A DNA stretch of 64,000 nucleotides from Tolypeutes matacus (taxonomy: Eukaryota; Chordata; Mammalia; Cingulata; Chlamyphoridae). Below the pieces are notes generated by a model. It ran no database searches. It was not told the DNA's origin and saw only the letters and a list, made by a program, of their open reading frames with translations. The stretch covers positions 4,732,066-4,796,065 of the forward strand of contig JAKSZT010054569.1 in assembly GCA_026826555.1 (NCBI GenBank), written 5' to 3'. A program made the translations under genes and the position numbers. Positions 22,235-48,329 of the stretch are shown piece by piece; positions within the stretch are counted from its first letter, which is position 1; every line of letters begins with the position of its first letter.

Positions 22235-22475
22235 GCCTGCCTCGCTGCATGGTTACTGCCTCAGATTGGGTCCGGCAGCCTCTTCAAAGTGGGCATAGCC
22301 CTTTTCGTATGGTTGGGTTGCTGGTCAGAAGTGAATGGGGTTAGCACTCTGCAATGGCTGATTTTCCTCTAAAATGTAAACTGACTCCTTTGGAAATCAC
22401 CAAAACCTTTAGAGTGGTCTTCTACCTCCCACACAGCAGGCATTCCATAAATATTTGTTGAACTGTATTGCTCTT
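22235..22475 (+). other. MPV17 3' UTR, ending in an L2-like repeat tail
   Basis: No AATAAA follows the MPV17 stop within 250 bp. The best candidate signal is the variant CATAAA at 22446-22451, followed by a T/TG-rich stretch. It lies inside a short sequence (GCAGGCATTCCATAAATATT) that resembles the 3' end of an ancient LINE-2. The repeat may therefore supply the poly(A) signal. Confidence 0.45.
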
Positions 22476-22547
22476 GTCTTCTTTCTGGGTTAACACCCTT
22501 ATCTTGGCTAACGCTACTCAACCCCACTCCATCCACACATCCACTCT

Positions 22548-22643
22548 TTTTTTTTTTTACCGGGAGGTACCGGGGATCGAATCCCGGTCTCTCCATATGG
22601 TAGATGGACGCCGAACCTCTTGAGCCACATCCATTTCCCGACA
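22548..22643 (-). mobile_element. Armadillo SINE downstream of MPV17
   Basis: Reverse-oriented copy between duplicated CACACATCCACTCTT-like flanks. Its B-box is seen on plus as GGGATCGAATCCC. It lies just past the MPV17 transcript end. Confidence 0.85.
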
Positions 22644-22794
22644 CACACATCCACTCTTGAACCCTTCCCAACCCTCATGTAGCTTCAGCTCTTTTGGGAC
22701 CTTTCCAACCCTGTAAATATGTTATTAAATATGTATCTGGGACCGCAGAGGCAATGAGTGGGGGCCCATCAGAAAACACTTGGGGAAATTTCTA

Positions 22795-23180
22795 GATCTG
22801 GAAAGAAGCCCAGAGATCACCTAGCCCAGTCTACAAATGAGAAAACAGCCCATGGGAGTGAAGTGACCTGTGCACTCCATGAATTAGGGACAGAGCAGAA
22901 ACTCGAACCTAAGTTTCCTTACTTCCAACCCAGTGACCAGGCCAGAGATCCTTTTTTTTTTTTTTTTTTTTTTTTTAAGGTACTAGGGATTGAACCCGGG
23001 ACCTTGTATGTGGGAAGCCAGGACTCAACCATTGTGCCACATCGGCTCCCCTGAGTTGGCTCCCTCCTCTGCTCGTTTTTTCGCTTTTTGTTTTTTTTTC
23101 GTGAGGCACCGGAAGGAACCCCGGACCTCCCGCATGGAGGCAGGCGCTCAACCACCCGAGCCAAATTTGCTCACTAGAGA
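22795..23180. mobile_element. MIR fragment followed by two reverse armadillo SINEs
   Basis: 22795-22930 looks like a MIR in plus orientation (GAAGTGACCTGTGCAC, AACTCGAACCTAAG). 22955-23055 and about 23085-23175 are two reverse SINEs, each with a T run, GGGATTGAACCCGG or GGAAGGAACCCC, and a GAGCCA or GTGCCA end. They separate MPV17 from the UCN promoter region. Confidence 0.7.
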
Positions 23181-23681
23181 CCCTCTTGTATATGGTGCCT
23201 CAGTCAGACAGCCAGGCTGCCGCAGCGGCCTCTGGGTGGGTCCCATGGTGGTCGCTGGGTGCCGCCAATGCGCGCCTAATTGCCTCTGTTGGCGGAAATG
23301 ATGGCAGGGCTGGTCTGAGCAGCACCACGCCCTCCCAATGCCTCGTCTCCTTGTAGAGGCAGAGGACACGGTCAGCACCATGGACAGCCCCCACCTCCTC
23401 TCGTGGGCCAAAGATGCCGCCGCGGGACTAGTCAGGTCTGGGGACAGGCCCGAGGCATTGGCTGTTTTAAGCGGGACGAAGGACTCTCCTGCGTTCCAGA
23501 GCAATCTTTACTTCCCAGCCGGCTTTTCGCTCTCCGGAGTCCGGTGCCACTCTTCGCGCCGCTTCCAGCTCTCTCCTGGAGACGAGAAGTCGAGTGTCCG
23601 CAGGGGCGTCCCCGGGGGGCTCAACCCGCCGGACTCGGGGCGCGGCCGGCATTGCTGCTACAATCAGTGCATGTTCTTCGC

Positions 23682-23716
23682 TGACGTCAGTCGGAGCTGT
23701 CCTGGCGCTATATAAG
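23682..23716 (+). promoter_or_regulatory. UCN core promoter: CRE and TATA box
   Basis: A perfect cAMP response element TGACGTCA lies at 23682-23689, and a TATA box (TATATAAG) follows at 23709-23716. The UCN first exon would begin about 25-30 bp further on. A CRE next to a TATA box is known in the human UCN promoter and underlies its cAMP response; conservation of the same pair here supports similar control. Spacing and start site are inferred. Confidence 0.8.
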
Positions 23717-24043
23717 CCTGGCGGCGGTCCCGGGACAGACCCCGTGCGCCCCGAGGCAACCTCAGCCTGCCCCGAGGGACCGAGGCTGGAGCTCCGGCTT
23801 GCTCCCTGCAAACCCTCTCCGCCTACCTGTGAGTGGCTCGGAGCGTGCGCCCAGACTCCCTCGGCACGAGAACTCAGCGCTCGGACCTCCACCGCGACCC
23901 GCCAAGAGGGAGGGAGGGTGGCACAGGACGGCGGCAGTGGCTGGGGCTGGAGGGCGGGCTGTGGTTCCCGGGCGGCTGCCGGAGGGACCCGGCGGGGGCG
24001 CCTCACCCTGCGCTGCCCCTCTGTGTCCAGGGCCGGGGGCACC

Positions 24044-24424
24044 ATGCGGCAGGCAGGACGAGCGGCGCTGCTGGCGGCACTGCTGCTCCTGGCACAGCTG
24101 CGCCCGGGGAGCAGCCACTGGAGCCGGGAGGCGGCGGGAGCCCGGGCCGGGGACCCGAGTCTGCGCTGGATCCCTGGAGCGGCGAGCCGGGGCGGCGGGG
24201 TCCGCGCGCTGCTCTTGCTGCTGGCCGAGCGCTTCCCGCGCCGCGCGGGGCCGGGCCTGGAGTTATCGGGGACGGCAGGCGAGCGGCCGCGACGCGACGA
24301 CCCCCCACTATCCATCGACCTCACCTTCCACCTGCTGCGGACCCTGCTGGAGCTGGCGCGGACGCAGAGCCAGCGGGAGCGCGCCGAGCAGAACCGCATC
24401 ATATTCGACTCGGTGGGCAAGTGA
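24044..24424 (+). CDS. UCN: Urocortin precursor (complete)
   Basis: Secreted neuropeptide of the corticotropin-releasing-factor family and ligand of CRF receptors 1 and 2. The whole 126-residue precursor is encoded in exon 2 (acceptor at 24030), as in other mammals. Non-coding exon 1 ends at a GTGAGT donor at 23828/23829. The layout is an N-terminal hydrophobic signal peptide of about 25 residues ([13 protein letters not shown]), a spacer with a leucine run ([13 protein letters not shown]), and a basic processing site RPRR. The 40-residue mature peptide follows (residues 85-124, bases 24296-24415), ending IIFDSV, then GK, where Gly supplies the C-terminal amide. The mature peptide begins DDPPLSIDL, whereas I recall DNPSLSIDL in human; the rest looks identical. 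The pro-region is two residues longer than human. A canonical AATAAA is at 24562-24567. Confidence 0.97.
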   Translation: MRQAGRAALLAALLLLAQLRPGSSHWSREAAGARAGDPSLRWIPGAASRGGGVRALLLLLAERFPRRAGPGLELSGTAGERPRRDDPPLSIDLTFHLLRTLLELARTQSQRERAEQNRIIFDSVGK

Positions 24425-24561
24425 TCGATCCCGTCCCGGGCCGCGAACACCTGACCCTCACCCCGCACCCCGGGGCTGGGACGTGAGCGACCGGAACTGA
24501 CTCCGTTCCGGGCCAGACGGGGCCGAGGCTATCCTGAGCGTTCTCTACCTTACTATTTCTG

Positions 24562-24567
24562 AATAAA
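24562..24567 (+). terminator. UCN poly(A) signal
   Basis: AATAAA lies 138 bp after the UCN stop codon, giving a short 3' UTR. Confidence 0.85.
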
Positions 24568-24894
24568 AGTGCTGAAGGGCCTTCGGCTTCTGTCGTGGCG
24601 GCGCGGGAAACCACAGCAGGGTGGTGCCCCGTGGGACGTTGGGGCCTCGCGGCCAGCGGGAGGGAACGAGATGCTGCTTTCGGCCGGGTTCCTGGGGTCC
24701 CCACCCCATCCCCAGGAACCCGAAGGTCCCGCGCGCCCGACATCAAGCAGGTGAAGAATAGGGGTTCATTCCACTTCGGTCCCCCCAAATGGCCCCGATC
24801 TCGGGCAAGGGCGGGAAGGCGGTGGCTTCGCCTCGGGAGCCCGGGCGAGGGAGTGGGCGCTGAAAGGACATGCGGGTCTGGGACGCAGAAGCGC

Positions 24895-24900
24895 TTTATT
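24895..24900 (-). terminator. TRIM54 poly(A) signal
   Basis: AATAAA on the minus strand (TTTATT on plus) in the GC-rich segment downstream of the last resolved TRIM54 exon, with a suitable CA-containing context after it. It faces the UCN signal about 330 bp away, so the two genes end tail to tail. Confidence 0.75.
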
Positions 24901-25352
24901 GAGCCCCGCCCGGGCGGGGCGCCGAGCTGGGTGGCACCGTGGTCTCTGCGCAGCTCCTCCACCCCCGATCGCCGCCCGGCGTGTGCGGGCTCCCGGACCT
25001 GGGCCGGGTCAGTGCGGGCCTAGGCCGGGGAGAGGAAGTTGGGTGGCGGGCGCTCCACGGGCCCGCGGCAGCCCCGAGCCCGGGCTCAGCCCTCCTCCTC
25101 CGGCCACCGGGGCCTCTCCTCTCCCTGCCCACCCAGTCCAGGATCCCAAGGCCCCGGAAGAATGGCAGGCGGGAAAGGAAAGGAACTTCCGCGCGCGCTG
25201 GGGGGCGCTCCTCTCCGCCTCGGGGATGGGGTGGCATTTAAAGGGAGTGGGGGCGCCAAGCGACCGCTGGGGCCGCAGGGAGGACCCTCACCGCGGGCGC
25301 CGACAGGAGCGTGCGGGCCGGGCCCGCGCCCAGGCCCTCGGGCCGCGCTCAC

Positions 25353-41392
<16,040 letters not shown>

Positions 41393-43861
41393 CCCTCCCC
41401 TGACCTCGGCCCTGGTCCTGGCCGGCTCTCACTGCCTCTGGACCCTTCCCTGTTTACTGGAGGCAGCCTGTTGAGTCTGGTGTTCCCTTCTGCCACCAAC
41501 TCTCGTCCCTTCCTCCTACAACTGGCCTTGTCCTCAGCTAGCTGCCTCCGGACACTTCTTCGTCCCTCTCCAGTCTCTGCCCTGTACCCTGGCCAGGCAC
41601 TTGTAGCTTTATCAGTCCCTCCCTCTCTGGATGGCTGTGTCCCTGAAAAAATCCTCCTTTTGTTCCCCAAACTACTCTCTCTTGTTCTCTCCGTGGGCAG
41701 CACTGTTTGTCCCTTACTTCCCAGGGAGGAGATTAATTTTAGTGTGGGGGTGGGGAGACAAGGGGTATCTGCGTGACATTCCAACTCCCAATTTAGCTCG
41801 TGTAAGCAGAGCCACAGCTGTCACTGGGTGAGTGACCCTGACTCACTCAGGAATGGGTGACTCCTCTGAACAAGAGCAGGGTGTAAGCCTCTGTGCCTAG
41901 GGGGCCAGGGGTCTGGCAGAGGTAGCAGGCTCACACATGTTCTCACTCAGAAGGCTCCACCGCACCCGGCCCCCATGCTCTGGCTTCCAGGACAGTGACG
42001 CAGAATCTCAACTGGCCTGTGTGAGAGGCACAGCGCATGGCTCAGGCCCTGCTAGACCGCCAAGGTCGGCGGCGATTTCCTTCTCCTTGGCTGAGCTGGT
42101 GACCCTGTCCTGCCTGCTCATCTGTGGAGCAGCCCAGGGGCACCAGAGGCTAGCGAGAGCCTCTCGTCCACACGATTGTTTGTGCCCAGCCCTTTCTTCT
42201 GTCGCCCCAGGAAGGGAAACCGTCCTGCAGGGCCTGGACTCCCTCGGGAGCATGGCCCTGGGAGAGCGTGGGATTGTGGTCTGCGAACACATCGCTGGAG
42301 CTGCTCCGAGGACTTTTCAATTTGATAGGAAATTGGGAGAAGTTGAACTGGGCACAAAGGACCTGAATACCAGGAACCTATTTTGGGCACCAAGGGAATC
42401 AGCCTCCAGGGAAATTTTAGAGCCTGACAAAGTACATCGTCACGAGGCCTCGGGAAGCTTCCGGCCCAGCTCCACAGTTGTCTAGACTCCTACCCTAGCC
42501 ATGAGCACCGGCCCCTCTTTTTCTCCTGCAGGTCTTTTTCTCTATGCCAGGCAAAATGTGTTCTTTTTTTTGGCCCCAACATATGCTCTGGGATTGGACA
42601 AAAGTTCTTTTATTTACTGACATATTTCTTAGCCCTTCTCCCAGTCAAAGAAGAGAAGTTTGAAGAGTCACTAGGCTCTGGCCCTGGGTGCATAGGAAAT
42701 AAATGGCATGGAGGGGGTGAGTGGGGACGGGTCTATAGGTGTCCAAGCCTTTCCCTGTTGTATGCCTCATGCCTCTGCTTTAAGAACAAAATACATAGCG
42801 ACTAGCCTGCACAGGATGTGGTGAAAAGGACGGAGGCAAGCGGGCACTGACTGGTGTGTGAAGGTCACTGCCCCCACGGGCCTGTGCTAATGGGCGCCAT
42901 GTGGGGGGCTGAGGTCCGGGGAGGGCCTGGAGGTGGGAGGACTACCCTGTGCCTCCAGGCACTTATCCTTCTCCCGAGCTGCCTCATGGCAGCATGGCTG
43001 ACAAGGCCAAGGGTGTGGGTACCAGGTGAAGGTGAGGGTAGCCCCAGAAAGGGGGAGGAGCTTAGGAATGCAGCTGCCGCTGGGAGTTTATGGTACACAG
43101 AGTTGCAAGAAAGGAGGATTAGCTGGTGCCGCAGCTCTGGGGACAGGAGCCACCCTGCCTGGCTTCAAGGTCTTGGTGGAGCTATCACAAATGGCTCAGG
43201 GACCCTACAGCTAACATGGGTTTGGAACCCAAGGAAAGCACAGGAAAAAGAATCCTCAGGAAGTCTGCCAGCACTGCTGGAGACCTTGTAAGGGCAGGAT
43301 GGGAGGGCTGCTCTCTGACAGATTAAAATTGGGACTGGAGCCAAAGAGAAGAGTAGCTGGGTGACGCTGTCTGGCCAGGATTGGCGGCACCATCGGGGCA
43401 GGTTGGCATCCTCATGGGGATGGATGGCATCAAAGCTTCTGAAACTGGGGTGAAATGAGAGTCAGTGTCAAAACAAGGGCTACCTGCTCCTCTCTTCAAC
43501 ACATCCAGTGGACTGGGCAGCAGAAGGCACCCACACTGGGCCAGCACCCAGAGGCAGAAGCAGTTGGCACCCTATTAACCAGAAGGAATGATTGTCCTGA
43601 ATTTACAGCAGACCCTCCTAGGTAAGGAGAAAAATGCCGGCAGTCAACACTGCAGGGTGGGGAGTGGTTCGAGCTCAGTAGTAGAGTGCCTGCTTCCCAT
43701 GTATGAGGTCCCGAGTTCAAACACTGGTACCTCCTAAAAAAAAAAATACTCTAGGGACATAAACTTTCTACTAATGACCTATGAGGAGTTAGTCTACAGT
43801 CCTTTCTCAGCTTGGAATCATCGTGGCCTTTCAGTTTTCATACCTCACTATTCTTCATCTT
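41393..43861. other. Intergenic DNA between DNAJC5G and TRIM54
   Basis: Contains the TRIM54 5' UTR and promoter just above 41392 and the DNAJC5G 3' UTR just below 43862. A short plus-strand armadillo SINE lies at about 43655-43745 (GGTTCGAGCTCAGTAGTAG, GAGTTCAAACAC). A minus-strand AATAAA at 42609-42614 could end DNAJC5G about 1.25 kb after its stop, but this is not certain. Confidence 0.45.
41733..41742 (-). promoter_or_regulatory. Candidate MEF2 site upstream of TRIM54
   Basis: CTAAAATTAA on the minus strand fits the MEF2 consensus YTA(A/T)4TAR. It lies about 340 bp upstream of the TRIM54 start codon. A CAGCTG E-box at 41815-41820 is nearby. MEF2 and E-box sites are typical of muscle promoters, and TRIM54 is muscle specific. 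Single matches of this length occur by chance, so this is suggestive only. Confidence 0.35.
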
Positions 43862-45328
43862 TTACTCATCATCATCGTCAGAATCTTCTCTTCTAGAGTG
43901 AAATTTGGTTTCTATGATGAAATTTTAAAACAAATATATGAACATCTAGTAACAAAACTTTTCAGATGATTGGTGCAAAAACCATTACCAAGCCCTTACT
44001 CATTAGCATCACTAGGTGGCACTGGTGTGTGACCCTCAGGCAAGCCAGTTTTAAAGGCTAACTACTCATGGCAAACACTTTCAGTAAATGCAATGAGCAG
44101 GCGATCCTCTCACCTGTCTTCAGCTACTGCCTCTTCCAGGCATGCTCGCTCACCTCTTTCCTCAGCTTAGCTGTCATGAGAGGCCAACACTGTATTTCAA
44201 ACTGTCAGTTTGGGGCACAAGCCCTCAGGAACAGACTGGATCTGCTGCTCTCGCTTTCCTTGGCTCCAGTACCAGACCCAGTACCACATGGAGGGGTTCA
44301 CGGCTTCCCAGGTCTTTCTCACCCCCACCATCTCTTTCGTTCCCAATCCAGATCTCACCTCAGCCCCTGCTTGTGCTTCTCACCTGACTTCTTAGGCTGT
44401 TTCTGGACATTCTGTGGGTAACTTTTCTTCGCGGTCTCCTCAGGTGGTGGCTTCAGTGTCCCACAACAGAAGCAGCAGCAGCAGCAGAAACAGCAACACG
44501 TAAGCAGCAAACACAGGAGGACGAGCGTCTACGGAAGGAGCGAAAAGGCTCACCCAGCAGTTCCTTCTATGCTTCCACTCAAGCTCCCGCCCCTCAGTCC
44601 TCCTAGCACCAGAAAATGGGACAACAGAAGCATCTGTCCTAGGAAAGGAGGGTCCACGGGCCCTCCTACCCTGTTCTTAAGAGACTAGGAAGAAATTGTG
44701 TACCTGGAACCAACAGCTATTCACCATAAAATAGTATCTGACGCCACTTTCACCATAGTGCTCGTATATATATATTCCCAATGAGCCGTGTCGGTCGTAG
44801 ATTTTCCGCTTATTCGGGTCGCTCAGTATGGCGTGAGCTGTGTTGATCTCCTTGAATATTTCTGCTACTTGAGGATCCCCTGGATTCTTGTCTGGATGAT
44901 ACTTCAAGGCCAGTTTCCTACCCGGGCAATACCCACAAAGGAGGGTGAGGAGGGGATGGGAAATGACTGGGGAGAATTAGGATGAATTAGAGAGAGAGTT
45001 CTGGAGGCAGTGCAGAAGGAATATGAGATGCGGGACAAAGGATGGAGGAAGCAGCCAGTCTAAACCCCTTCCCACGCTACACTGAAGGGGATACTGGCCC
45101 CTGCTGGCCCCTAAGTGAAGGCTTGGGGATTTAAAACCATATGGGAAAGCAAAGTAGAGAGGAAAAGGTTTAAGGGGGGAAATTCCAGGGTTCAATGAGG
45201 GGCTGAGGTCTGAACCTGTAGGACTTTTTTACATCTTCAGGCGAGGCACCCTTCTTAAGTTCCAGCACTGCATAGAGGCTTGTCCCACTTTTGGACAGCT
45301 GGCGGGCTGCTTCATCCAAATGAGCCAT
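43862..45328 (-). CDS. DNAJC5G: DNAJC5G, gamma cysteine-string protein (complete)
   Basis: Testis-type member of the cysteine-string co-chaperone family. Its J domain stimulates Hsc70 ATPase, and its cysteine string is palmitoylated to hold it on vesicle membranes. Exons in transcript order: 45216-45328 (coding part), 44704-44917, 44384-44528 and 43862-43911, together 522 nt, 173 residues plus stop, with clean GT-AG junctions. The J domain runs about residues 16-81 with the catalytic HPD at 45-47 ([10 protein letters not shown]). The string has 11 cysteines within residues 115-131, followed by GTLKPPPEE. The C-terminus is acidic (EDSDDDDE). The chosen ATG has a strong context (A at -3, G at +4) and aligns with the human start. 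The human protein, as I recall it, has about 17 extra residues just before the RKLAL segment; these are absent here, so the J domain looks more canonical. The exon is open in frame upstream of the ATG. Confidence 0.94.
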
Positions 45329-45440
45329 GATCTGGGCCAGAGGAGAAGCAACATTTGTGAGAACTTCCATAGGAGAGGCACAAAGGAGTGAACTCTCAGT
45401 GACATGGGACTCACTGCCTTCAGGGGCCTGGCAGGTCATA
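45329..45440 (-). other. 5' UTR part of DNAJC5G coding exon 1, open in frame
   Basis: The exon that carries the DNAJC5G start begins after a pyrimidine-rich acceptor ending TGTAG (45441-45445). Its 112 nt before the chosen ATG contain no in-frame stop and two further in-frame ATGs, the first two bases into the exon. It is most simply 5' UTR, but an N-terminal extension is possible. Confidence 0.5.
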
Positions 45441-45999
45441 CTACAGAGGAGCAGGCAGAAGACAACAGTGAGTGGGATCTGTGGCTGGCAGGAGAGTGCA
45501 GAAACGGCATTCATAATCAAAATCTACAGAAGAAATATCCTACCCGCACAGTTCCCAGAGTCCTCCTGGACCTCCAGACACCCCACATCCTAGAGAGGTG
45601 TGAGCAAGGAGAGGTCTAAGTCATGGAAAGAGGTCGATTTTGTCCAGGGCTCCTTGGGATTTCAGCAAACAGCCCTGGGCCTGCCCAAGCACATTGCCGG
45701 GCTTGAAAGACCAGGACGGTCCCAGTCCCTGAACAGTTTGGGTCAAGAATGGAGAAGATCCACAATTACCACAGGACAAACAATCCAGACGAAACACTGT
45801 GACGCCTAAGACTGGTCAGGGGTCCAAAAGCCAGGCCAGAGGGCAGACCAAGACTTTCTTCTCCCCTCCAGCCTCTCAAGCCAAGGACATCCTACCTCTG
45901 CCCCTCGGAGATCAGGCAGCGGAGGGAACAGAGGGATGTCTCAAGGGCCGAAGCAGGAAGCAGAAAGGGGTTGGTGTCGGGGCGGACCGGCGAGAAAAC

Positions 46000-46560
46000 A
46001 GGGAGTAGAGGCCCGCGGTGGGGTGGGGGCTTGGGAGGCCTAAGGACCGGGAAAATCAAGGCCACAAGCTCTGGGCTTTCCCAGGTCCCCTCGGTAGCCA
46101 CAGGGCTGCTGGCGCCCCCGCCAGGCCGGGCCCTTTACCCGGTACCTGGTCTCCGCCGAGGAGGCCTCACCCCCTCTCCATCCTCCCGTCGGAGAACCTC
46201 ACACCGCCCGGCGCCAGCGGCCGACTGCGCGTGCGCGCTGCGTGCGCTGCGTGCGCTGCGTGCTCTGCGATTCGGAGCGCCATGGCGGCGGCGGAGGGAC
46301 CCGGCCTGGAGGCCGCGCCGGCCGTGGCGCTTATTTCGCTCGCGGGGGCCTGAGTGTAGGGAGTTGTGGGCTTCGCGGCCCGGGGCAGCTGAGCCTTCTT
46401 TCCAGCTCGTCTTGCTGGCGCAGTCCAGAGGGGCCTCCTTTCTTCTCCCACGGGAAGGCATCACCCACCCTGATGGCGGGCATGGCTCACGGACTCACTC
46501 GAAGGAAGGTCATGCGCTCGCCCACCGTGGCGGCGAGGTAGGGCCGCCGCGAGCCCTTGT
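46000..46560. promoter_or_regulatory. CpG island upstream of DNAJC5G, possibly bidirectional
   Basis: A GC- and CpG-rich stretch about 0.7 kb upstream of the first coding DNAJC5G exon. It contains short imperfect tandem copies of GCGTGCGCT (about 46232-46270) and a mini reading frame with a good Kozak context beginning at 46282 (MAAAEGPG..., about 20 codons). In human the next gene, SLC30A3, lies on the opposite strand, so the island may serve both directions. No recognisable SLC30A3 exon is present. Confidence 0.5.
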
Positions 46561-46789
46561 CAAGAGATGTACCAACTTCCCAGTCCTCCTTTTCAGAATT
46601 CAGGGGGCTCCACTTGGTCCTGTCTTTCCCAACCGCCTGGAACTCTTACACACCCTTCAAGGCCCACCTCCCAGGCCAGTATTTCTGAGACGCCTTCCTT
46701 CAGCCCCATTTGCTCCCGCTCCTCCCTGTTCCTATTTATCCTATTGTAGGGCGATTATTAGTTGGCACATTCCTTTAAGATTATATCTT

Positions 46790-46878
46790 TTTTTTTTTAC
46801 AGGGAGGTGCCGGGGATGGAACCCAGGTCCCTCCATATAGGAGATGGATGCCCAACCATTTGAGCCACATCCATCCCC
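46790..46878 (-). mobile_element. Armadillo SINE
   Basis: Short reverse copy flanked by TAAGATTATATCTT at both ends (46776-46789 and 46879-46892). Confidence 0.9.
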
Positions 46879-46892
46879 TAAGATTATATCTT

Positions 46893-47660
46893 GAGCCTTT
46901 CCGAGATTCACTCCTTCAAAAACTTGGCTCAAATACTATGCCATCATGAGGGTGTGTGATCACTTAATCATAGAATCCAGGTTGGATAATTAAGTTGTTG
47001 CTAATGACTCGATAGTCATGCTACCAGCTATAGTTATATATGCTACTTACAATGAAACTGTTATACGTAAATCTTTGAATAAATCTGTTTATTTCTCTTT
47101 AGGATAGATTCCTGGTTATGGAATCATTGGATCAAAGTGAAATTTTGAGGCTCTTGCTCCATGTGGTCTGTGGGAGAAGGTGTCTGCCCCACTTGCAGTT
47201 TGCCACCTTGTGCTGTTGCTTTTCTTTACAATTGAGCACTCATTGGCTCCCATAGCATATCATTGAAGGAGCTGTATTGTTTCCATCATAATCCTCTGTT
47301 TCCCCTCCCCTGGCTTTTATCACTCTCTTCCCTTGAATACAGTTATCAGTGCACATTTACCTCCCCTTCTAGGTGGTGGTGTTTTTTTAAATCCCTCCCC
47401 TCCCCCAAGATGGCTTCCTTATTTGTTTGCTCCTTGTCTGCTTATTTCTTCTTTAGGAGGCACCAGAACTGAACCCCGTACCTCCCATGTGGGAAACGGG
47501 TGCCCACCTACCTGAGCCACATCCACTCCCCACCCTGTCTAGGTTTTAAGTGATAAGTCATTACTCCACCCAAGAGATGTGAGCCAGCAGTTACAATGAC
47601 CACTGAATTAGTGAATTTATTCCTATAGGATCTGTGATCTGTGTGAGGAGTAGGGTCAGA
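46893..47660. other. Intergenic DNA with old LINE trace and a SINE
   Basis: About 47095-47170 resembles an old L1 3' end in reverse (AGGATAGATTCCTGG, GGAATCATTGGATCAAAG). A reverse armadillo SINE lies at about 47450-47533 (GGAGGCACCAGAACTGAACC, GAGCCACATCCACTCCCC). No gene was recognised. Confidence 0.55.
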
Positions 47661-47673
47661 AACCTTTGGCTTC

Positions 47674-48112
47674 TGGGAAGCAGATGTGGCTTAGGCAACT
47701 GAGCTCCTTTCTAAAACACGGGAGGTCACTGGTTCGGATCCCGGTGCCTCCTAAAGAAGACAGCGAGCTGACCTGACAGGCAGGCGTGGCAAGCTAACAC
47801 AACAAGAGACACAAGAAGAAAAAGCATAATGAGAGACACAGCAAAGCAGGGAGCAGAGGTTCCTATGCCTCCTAAAGAAGACAGCGAGCTGATGCAACAA
47901 GATAACAAGAGTCGCAGAGAGGAAAAAACCTAATGAGAGACACAACAAAGGAGGGAGCGGAGGTGGCTCAAACGATTAGGCACCTCCCTCCCACATCAGA
48001 GGTCCTGGATTCTGCTCCCGGTGCCTCCTAAAGAAACAAGGAAGACGAACGGACACAGCAAGCTCAAACAATGAGGGGGTGGGGAGAAATAAAAAAATAA
48101 ATCTTTAAAAAT
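47674..48112 (+). mobile_element. Composite (dimeric) armadillo SINE moved as one unit
   Basis: The 439-bp insert holds a tRNA-like head at 47676, a degenerate internal repeat of its body at about 47850-47945, and a second complete head at about 47950 (GGGAGCGGAGGTGGCTCAAA). It ends in AATAAATCTTTAAAAAT. A single exact 13-bp duplication, AACCTTTGGCTTC (47661-47673 and 48113-48125), encloses the whole, so it entered in one event. Confidence 0.88.
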
Positions 48113-48329
48113 AACCTTTGGCTTCCCCCACCTAGTTCATAGATTCTGGGCCAGATGCATTTACATGGGAAGGAGCTGAATCAGACAATTTTGGGGGTAG
48201 TTTATACTACAGCATATTTCTCACCACTACCATGAGACTAGCATCATAGAACTAGTGATACCCAGCTTGTTTCTTGGGTAGCACTGGGAAGAAAGAGCAG
48301 AAGAAATTAAGAATTTTGTTGCACACTTT

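Noticed and set aside
23467..24468. Long open frame (333 codons) on the minus strand opposite UCN
   Set aside because: CpG-island composition keeps stops rare. It is antisense to the real UCN exon and promoter, with no recognisable protein similarity.
45971..46840. 289-codon plus-strand frame at 46 kb
   Set aside because: GC-rich at first and then runs into a SINE (its end reads SINE sequence); no family similarity.
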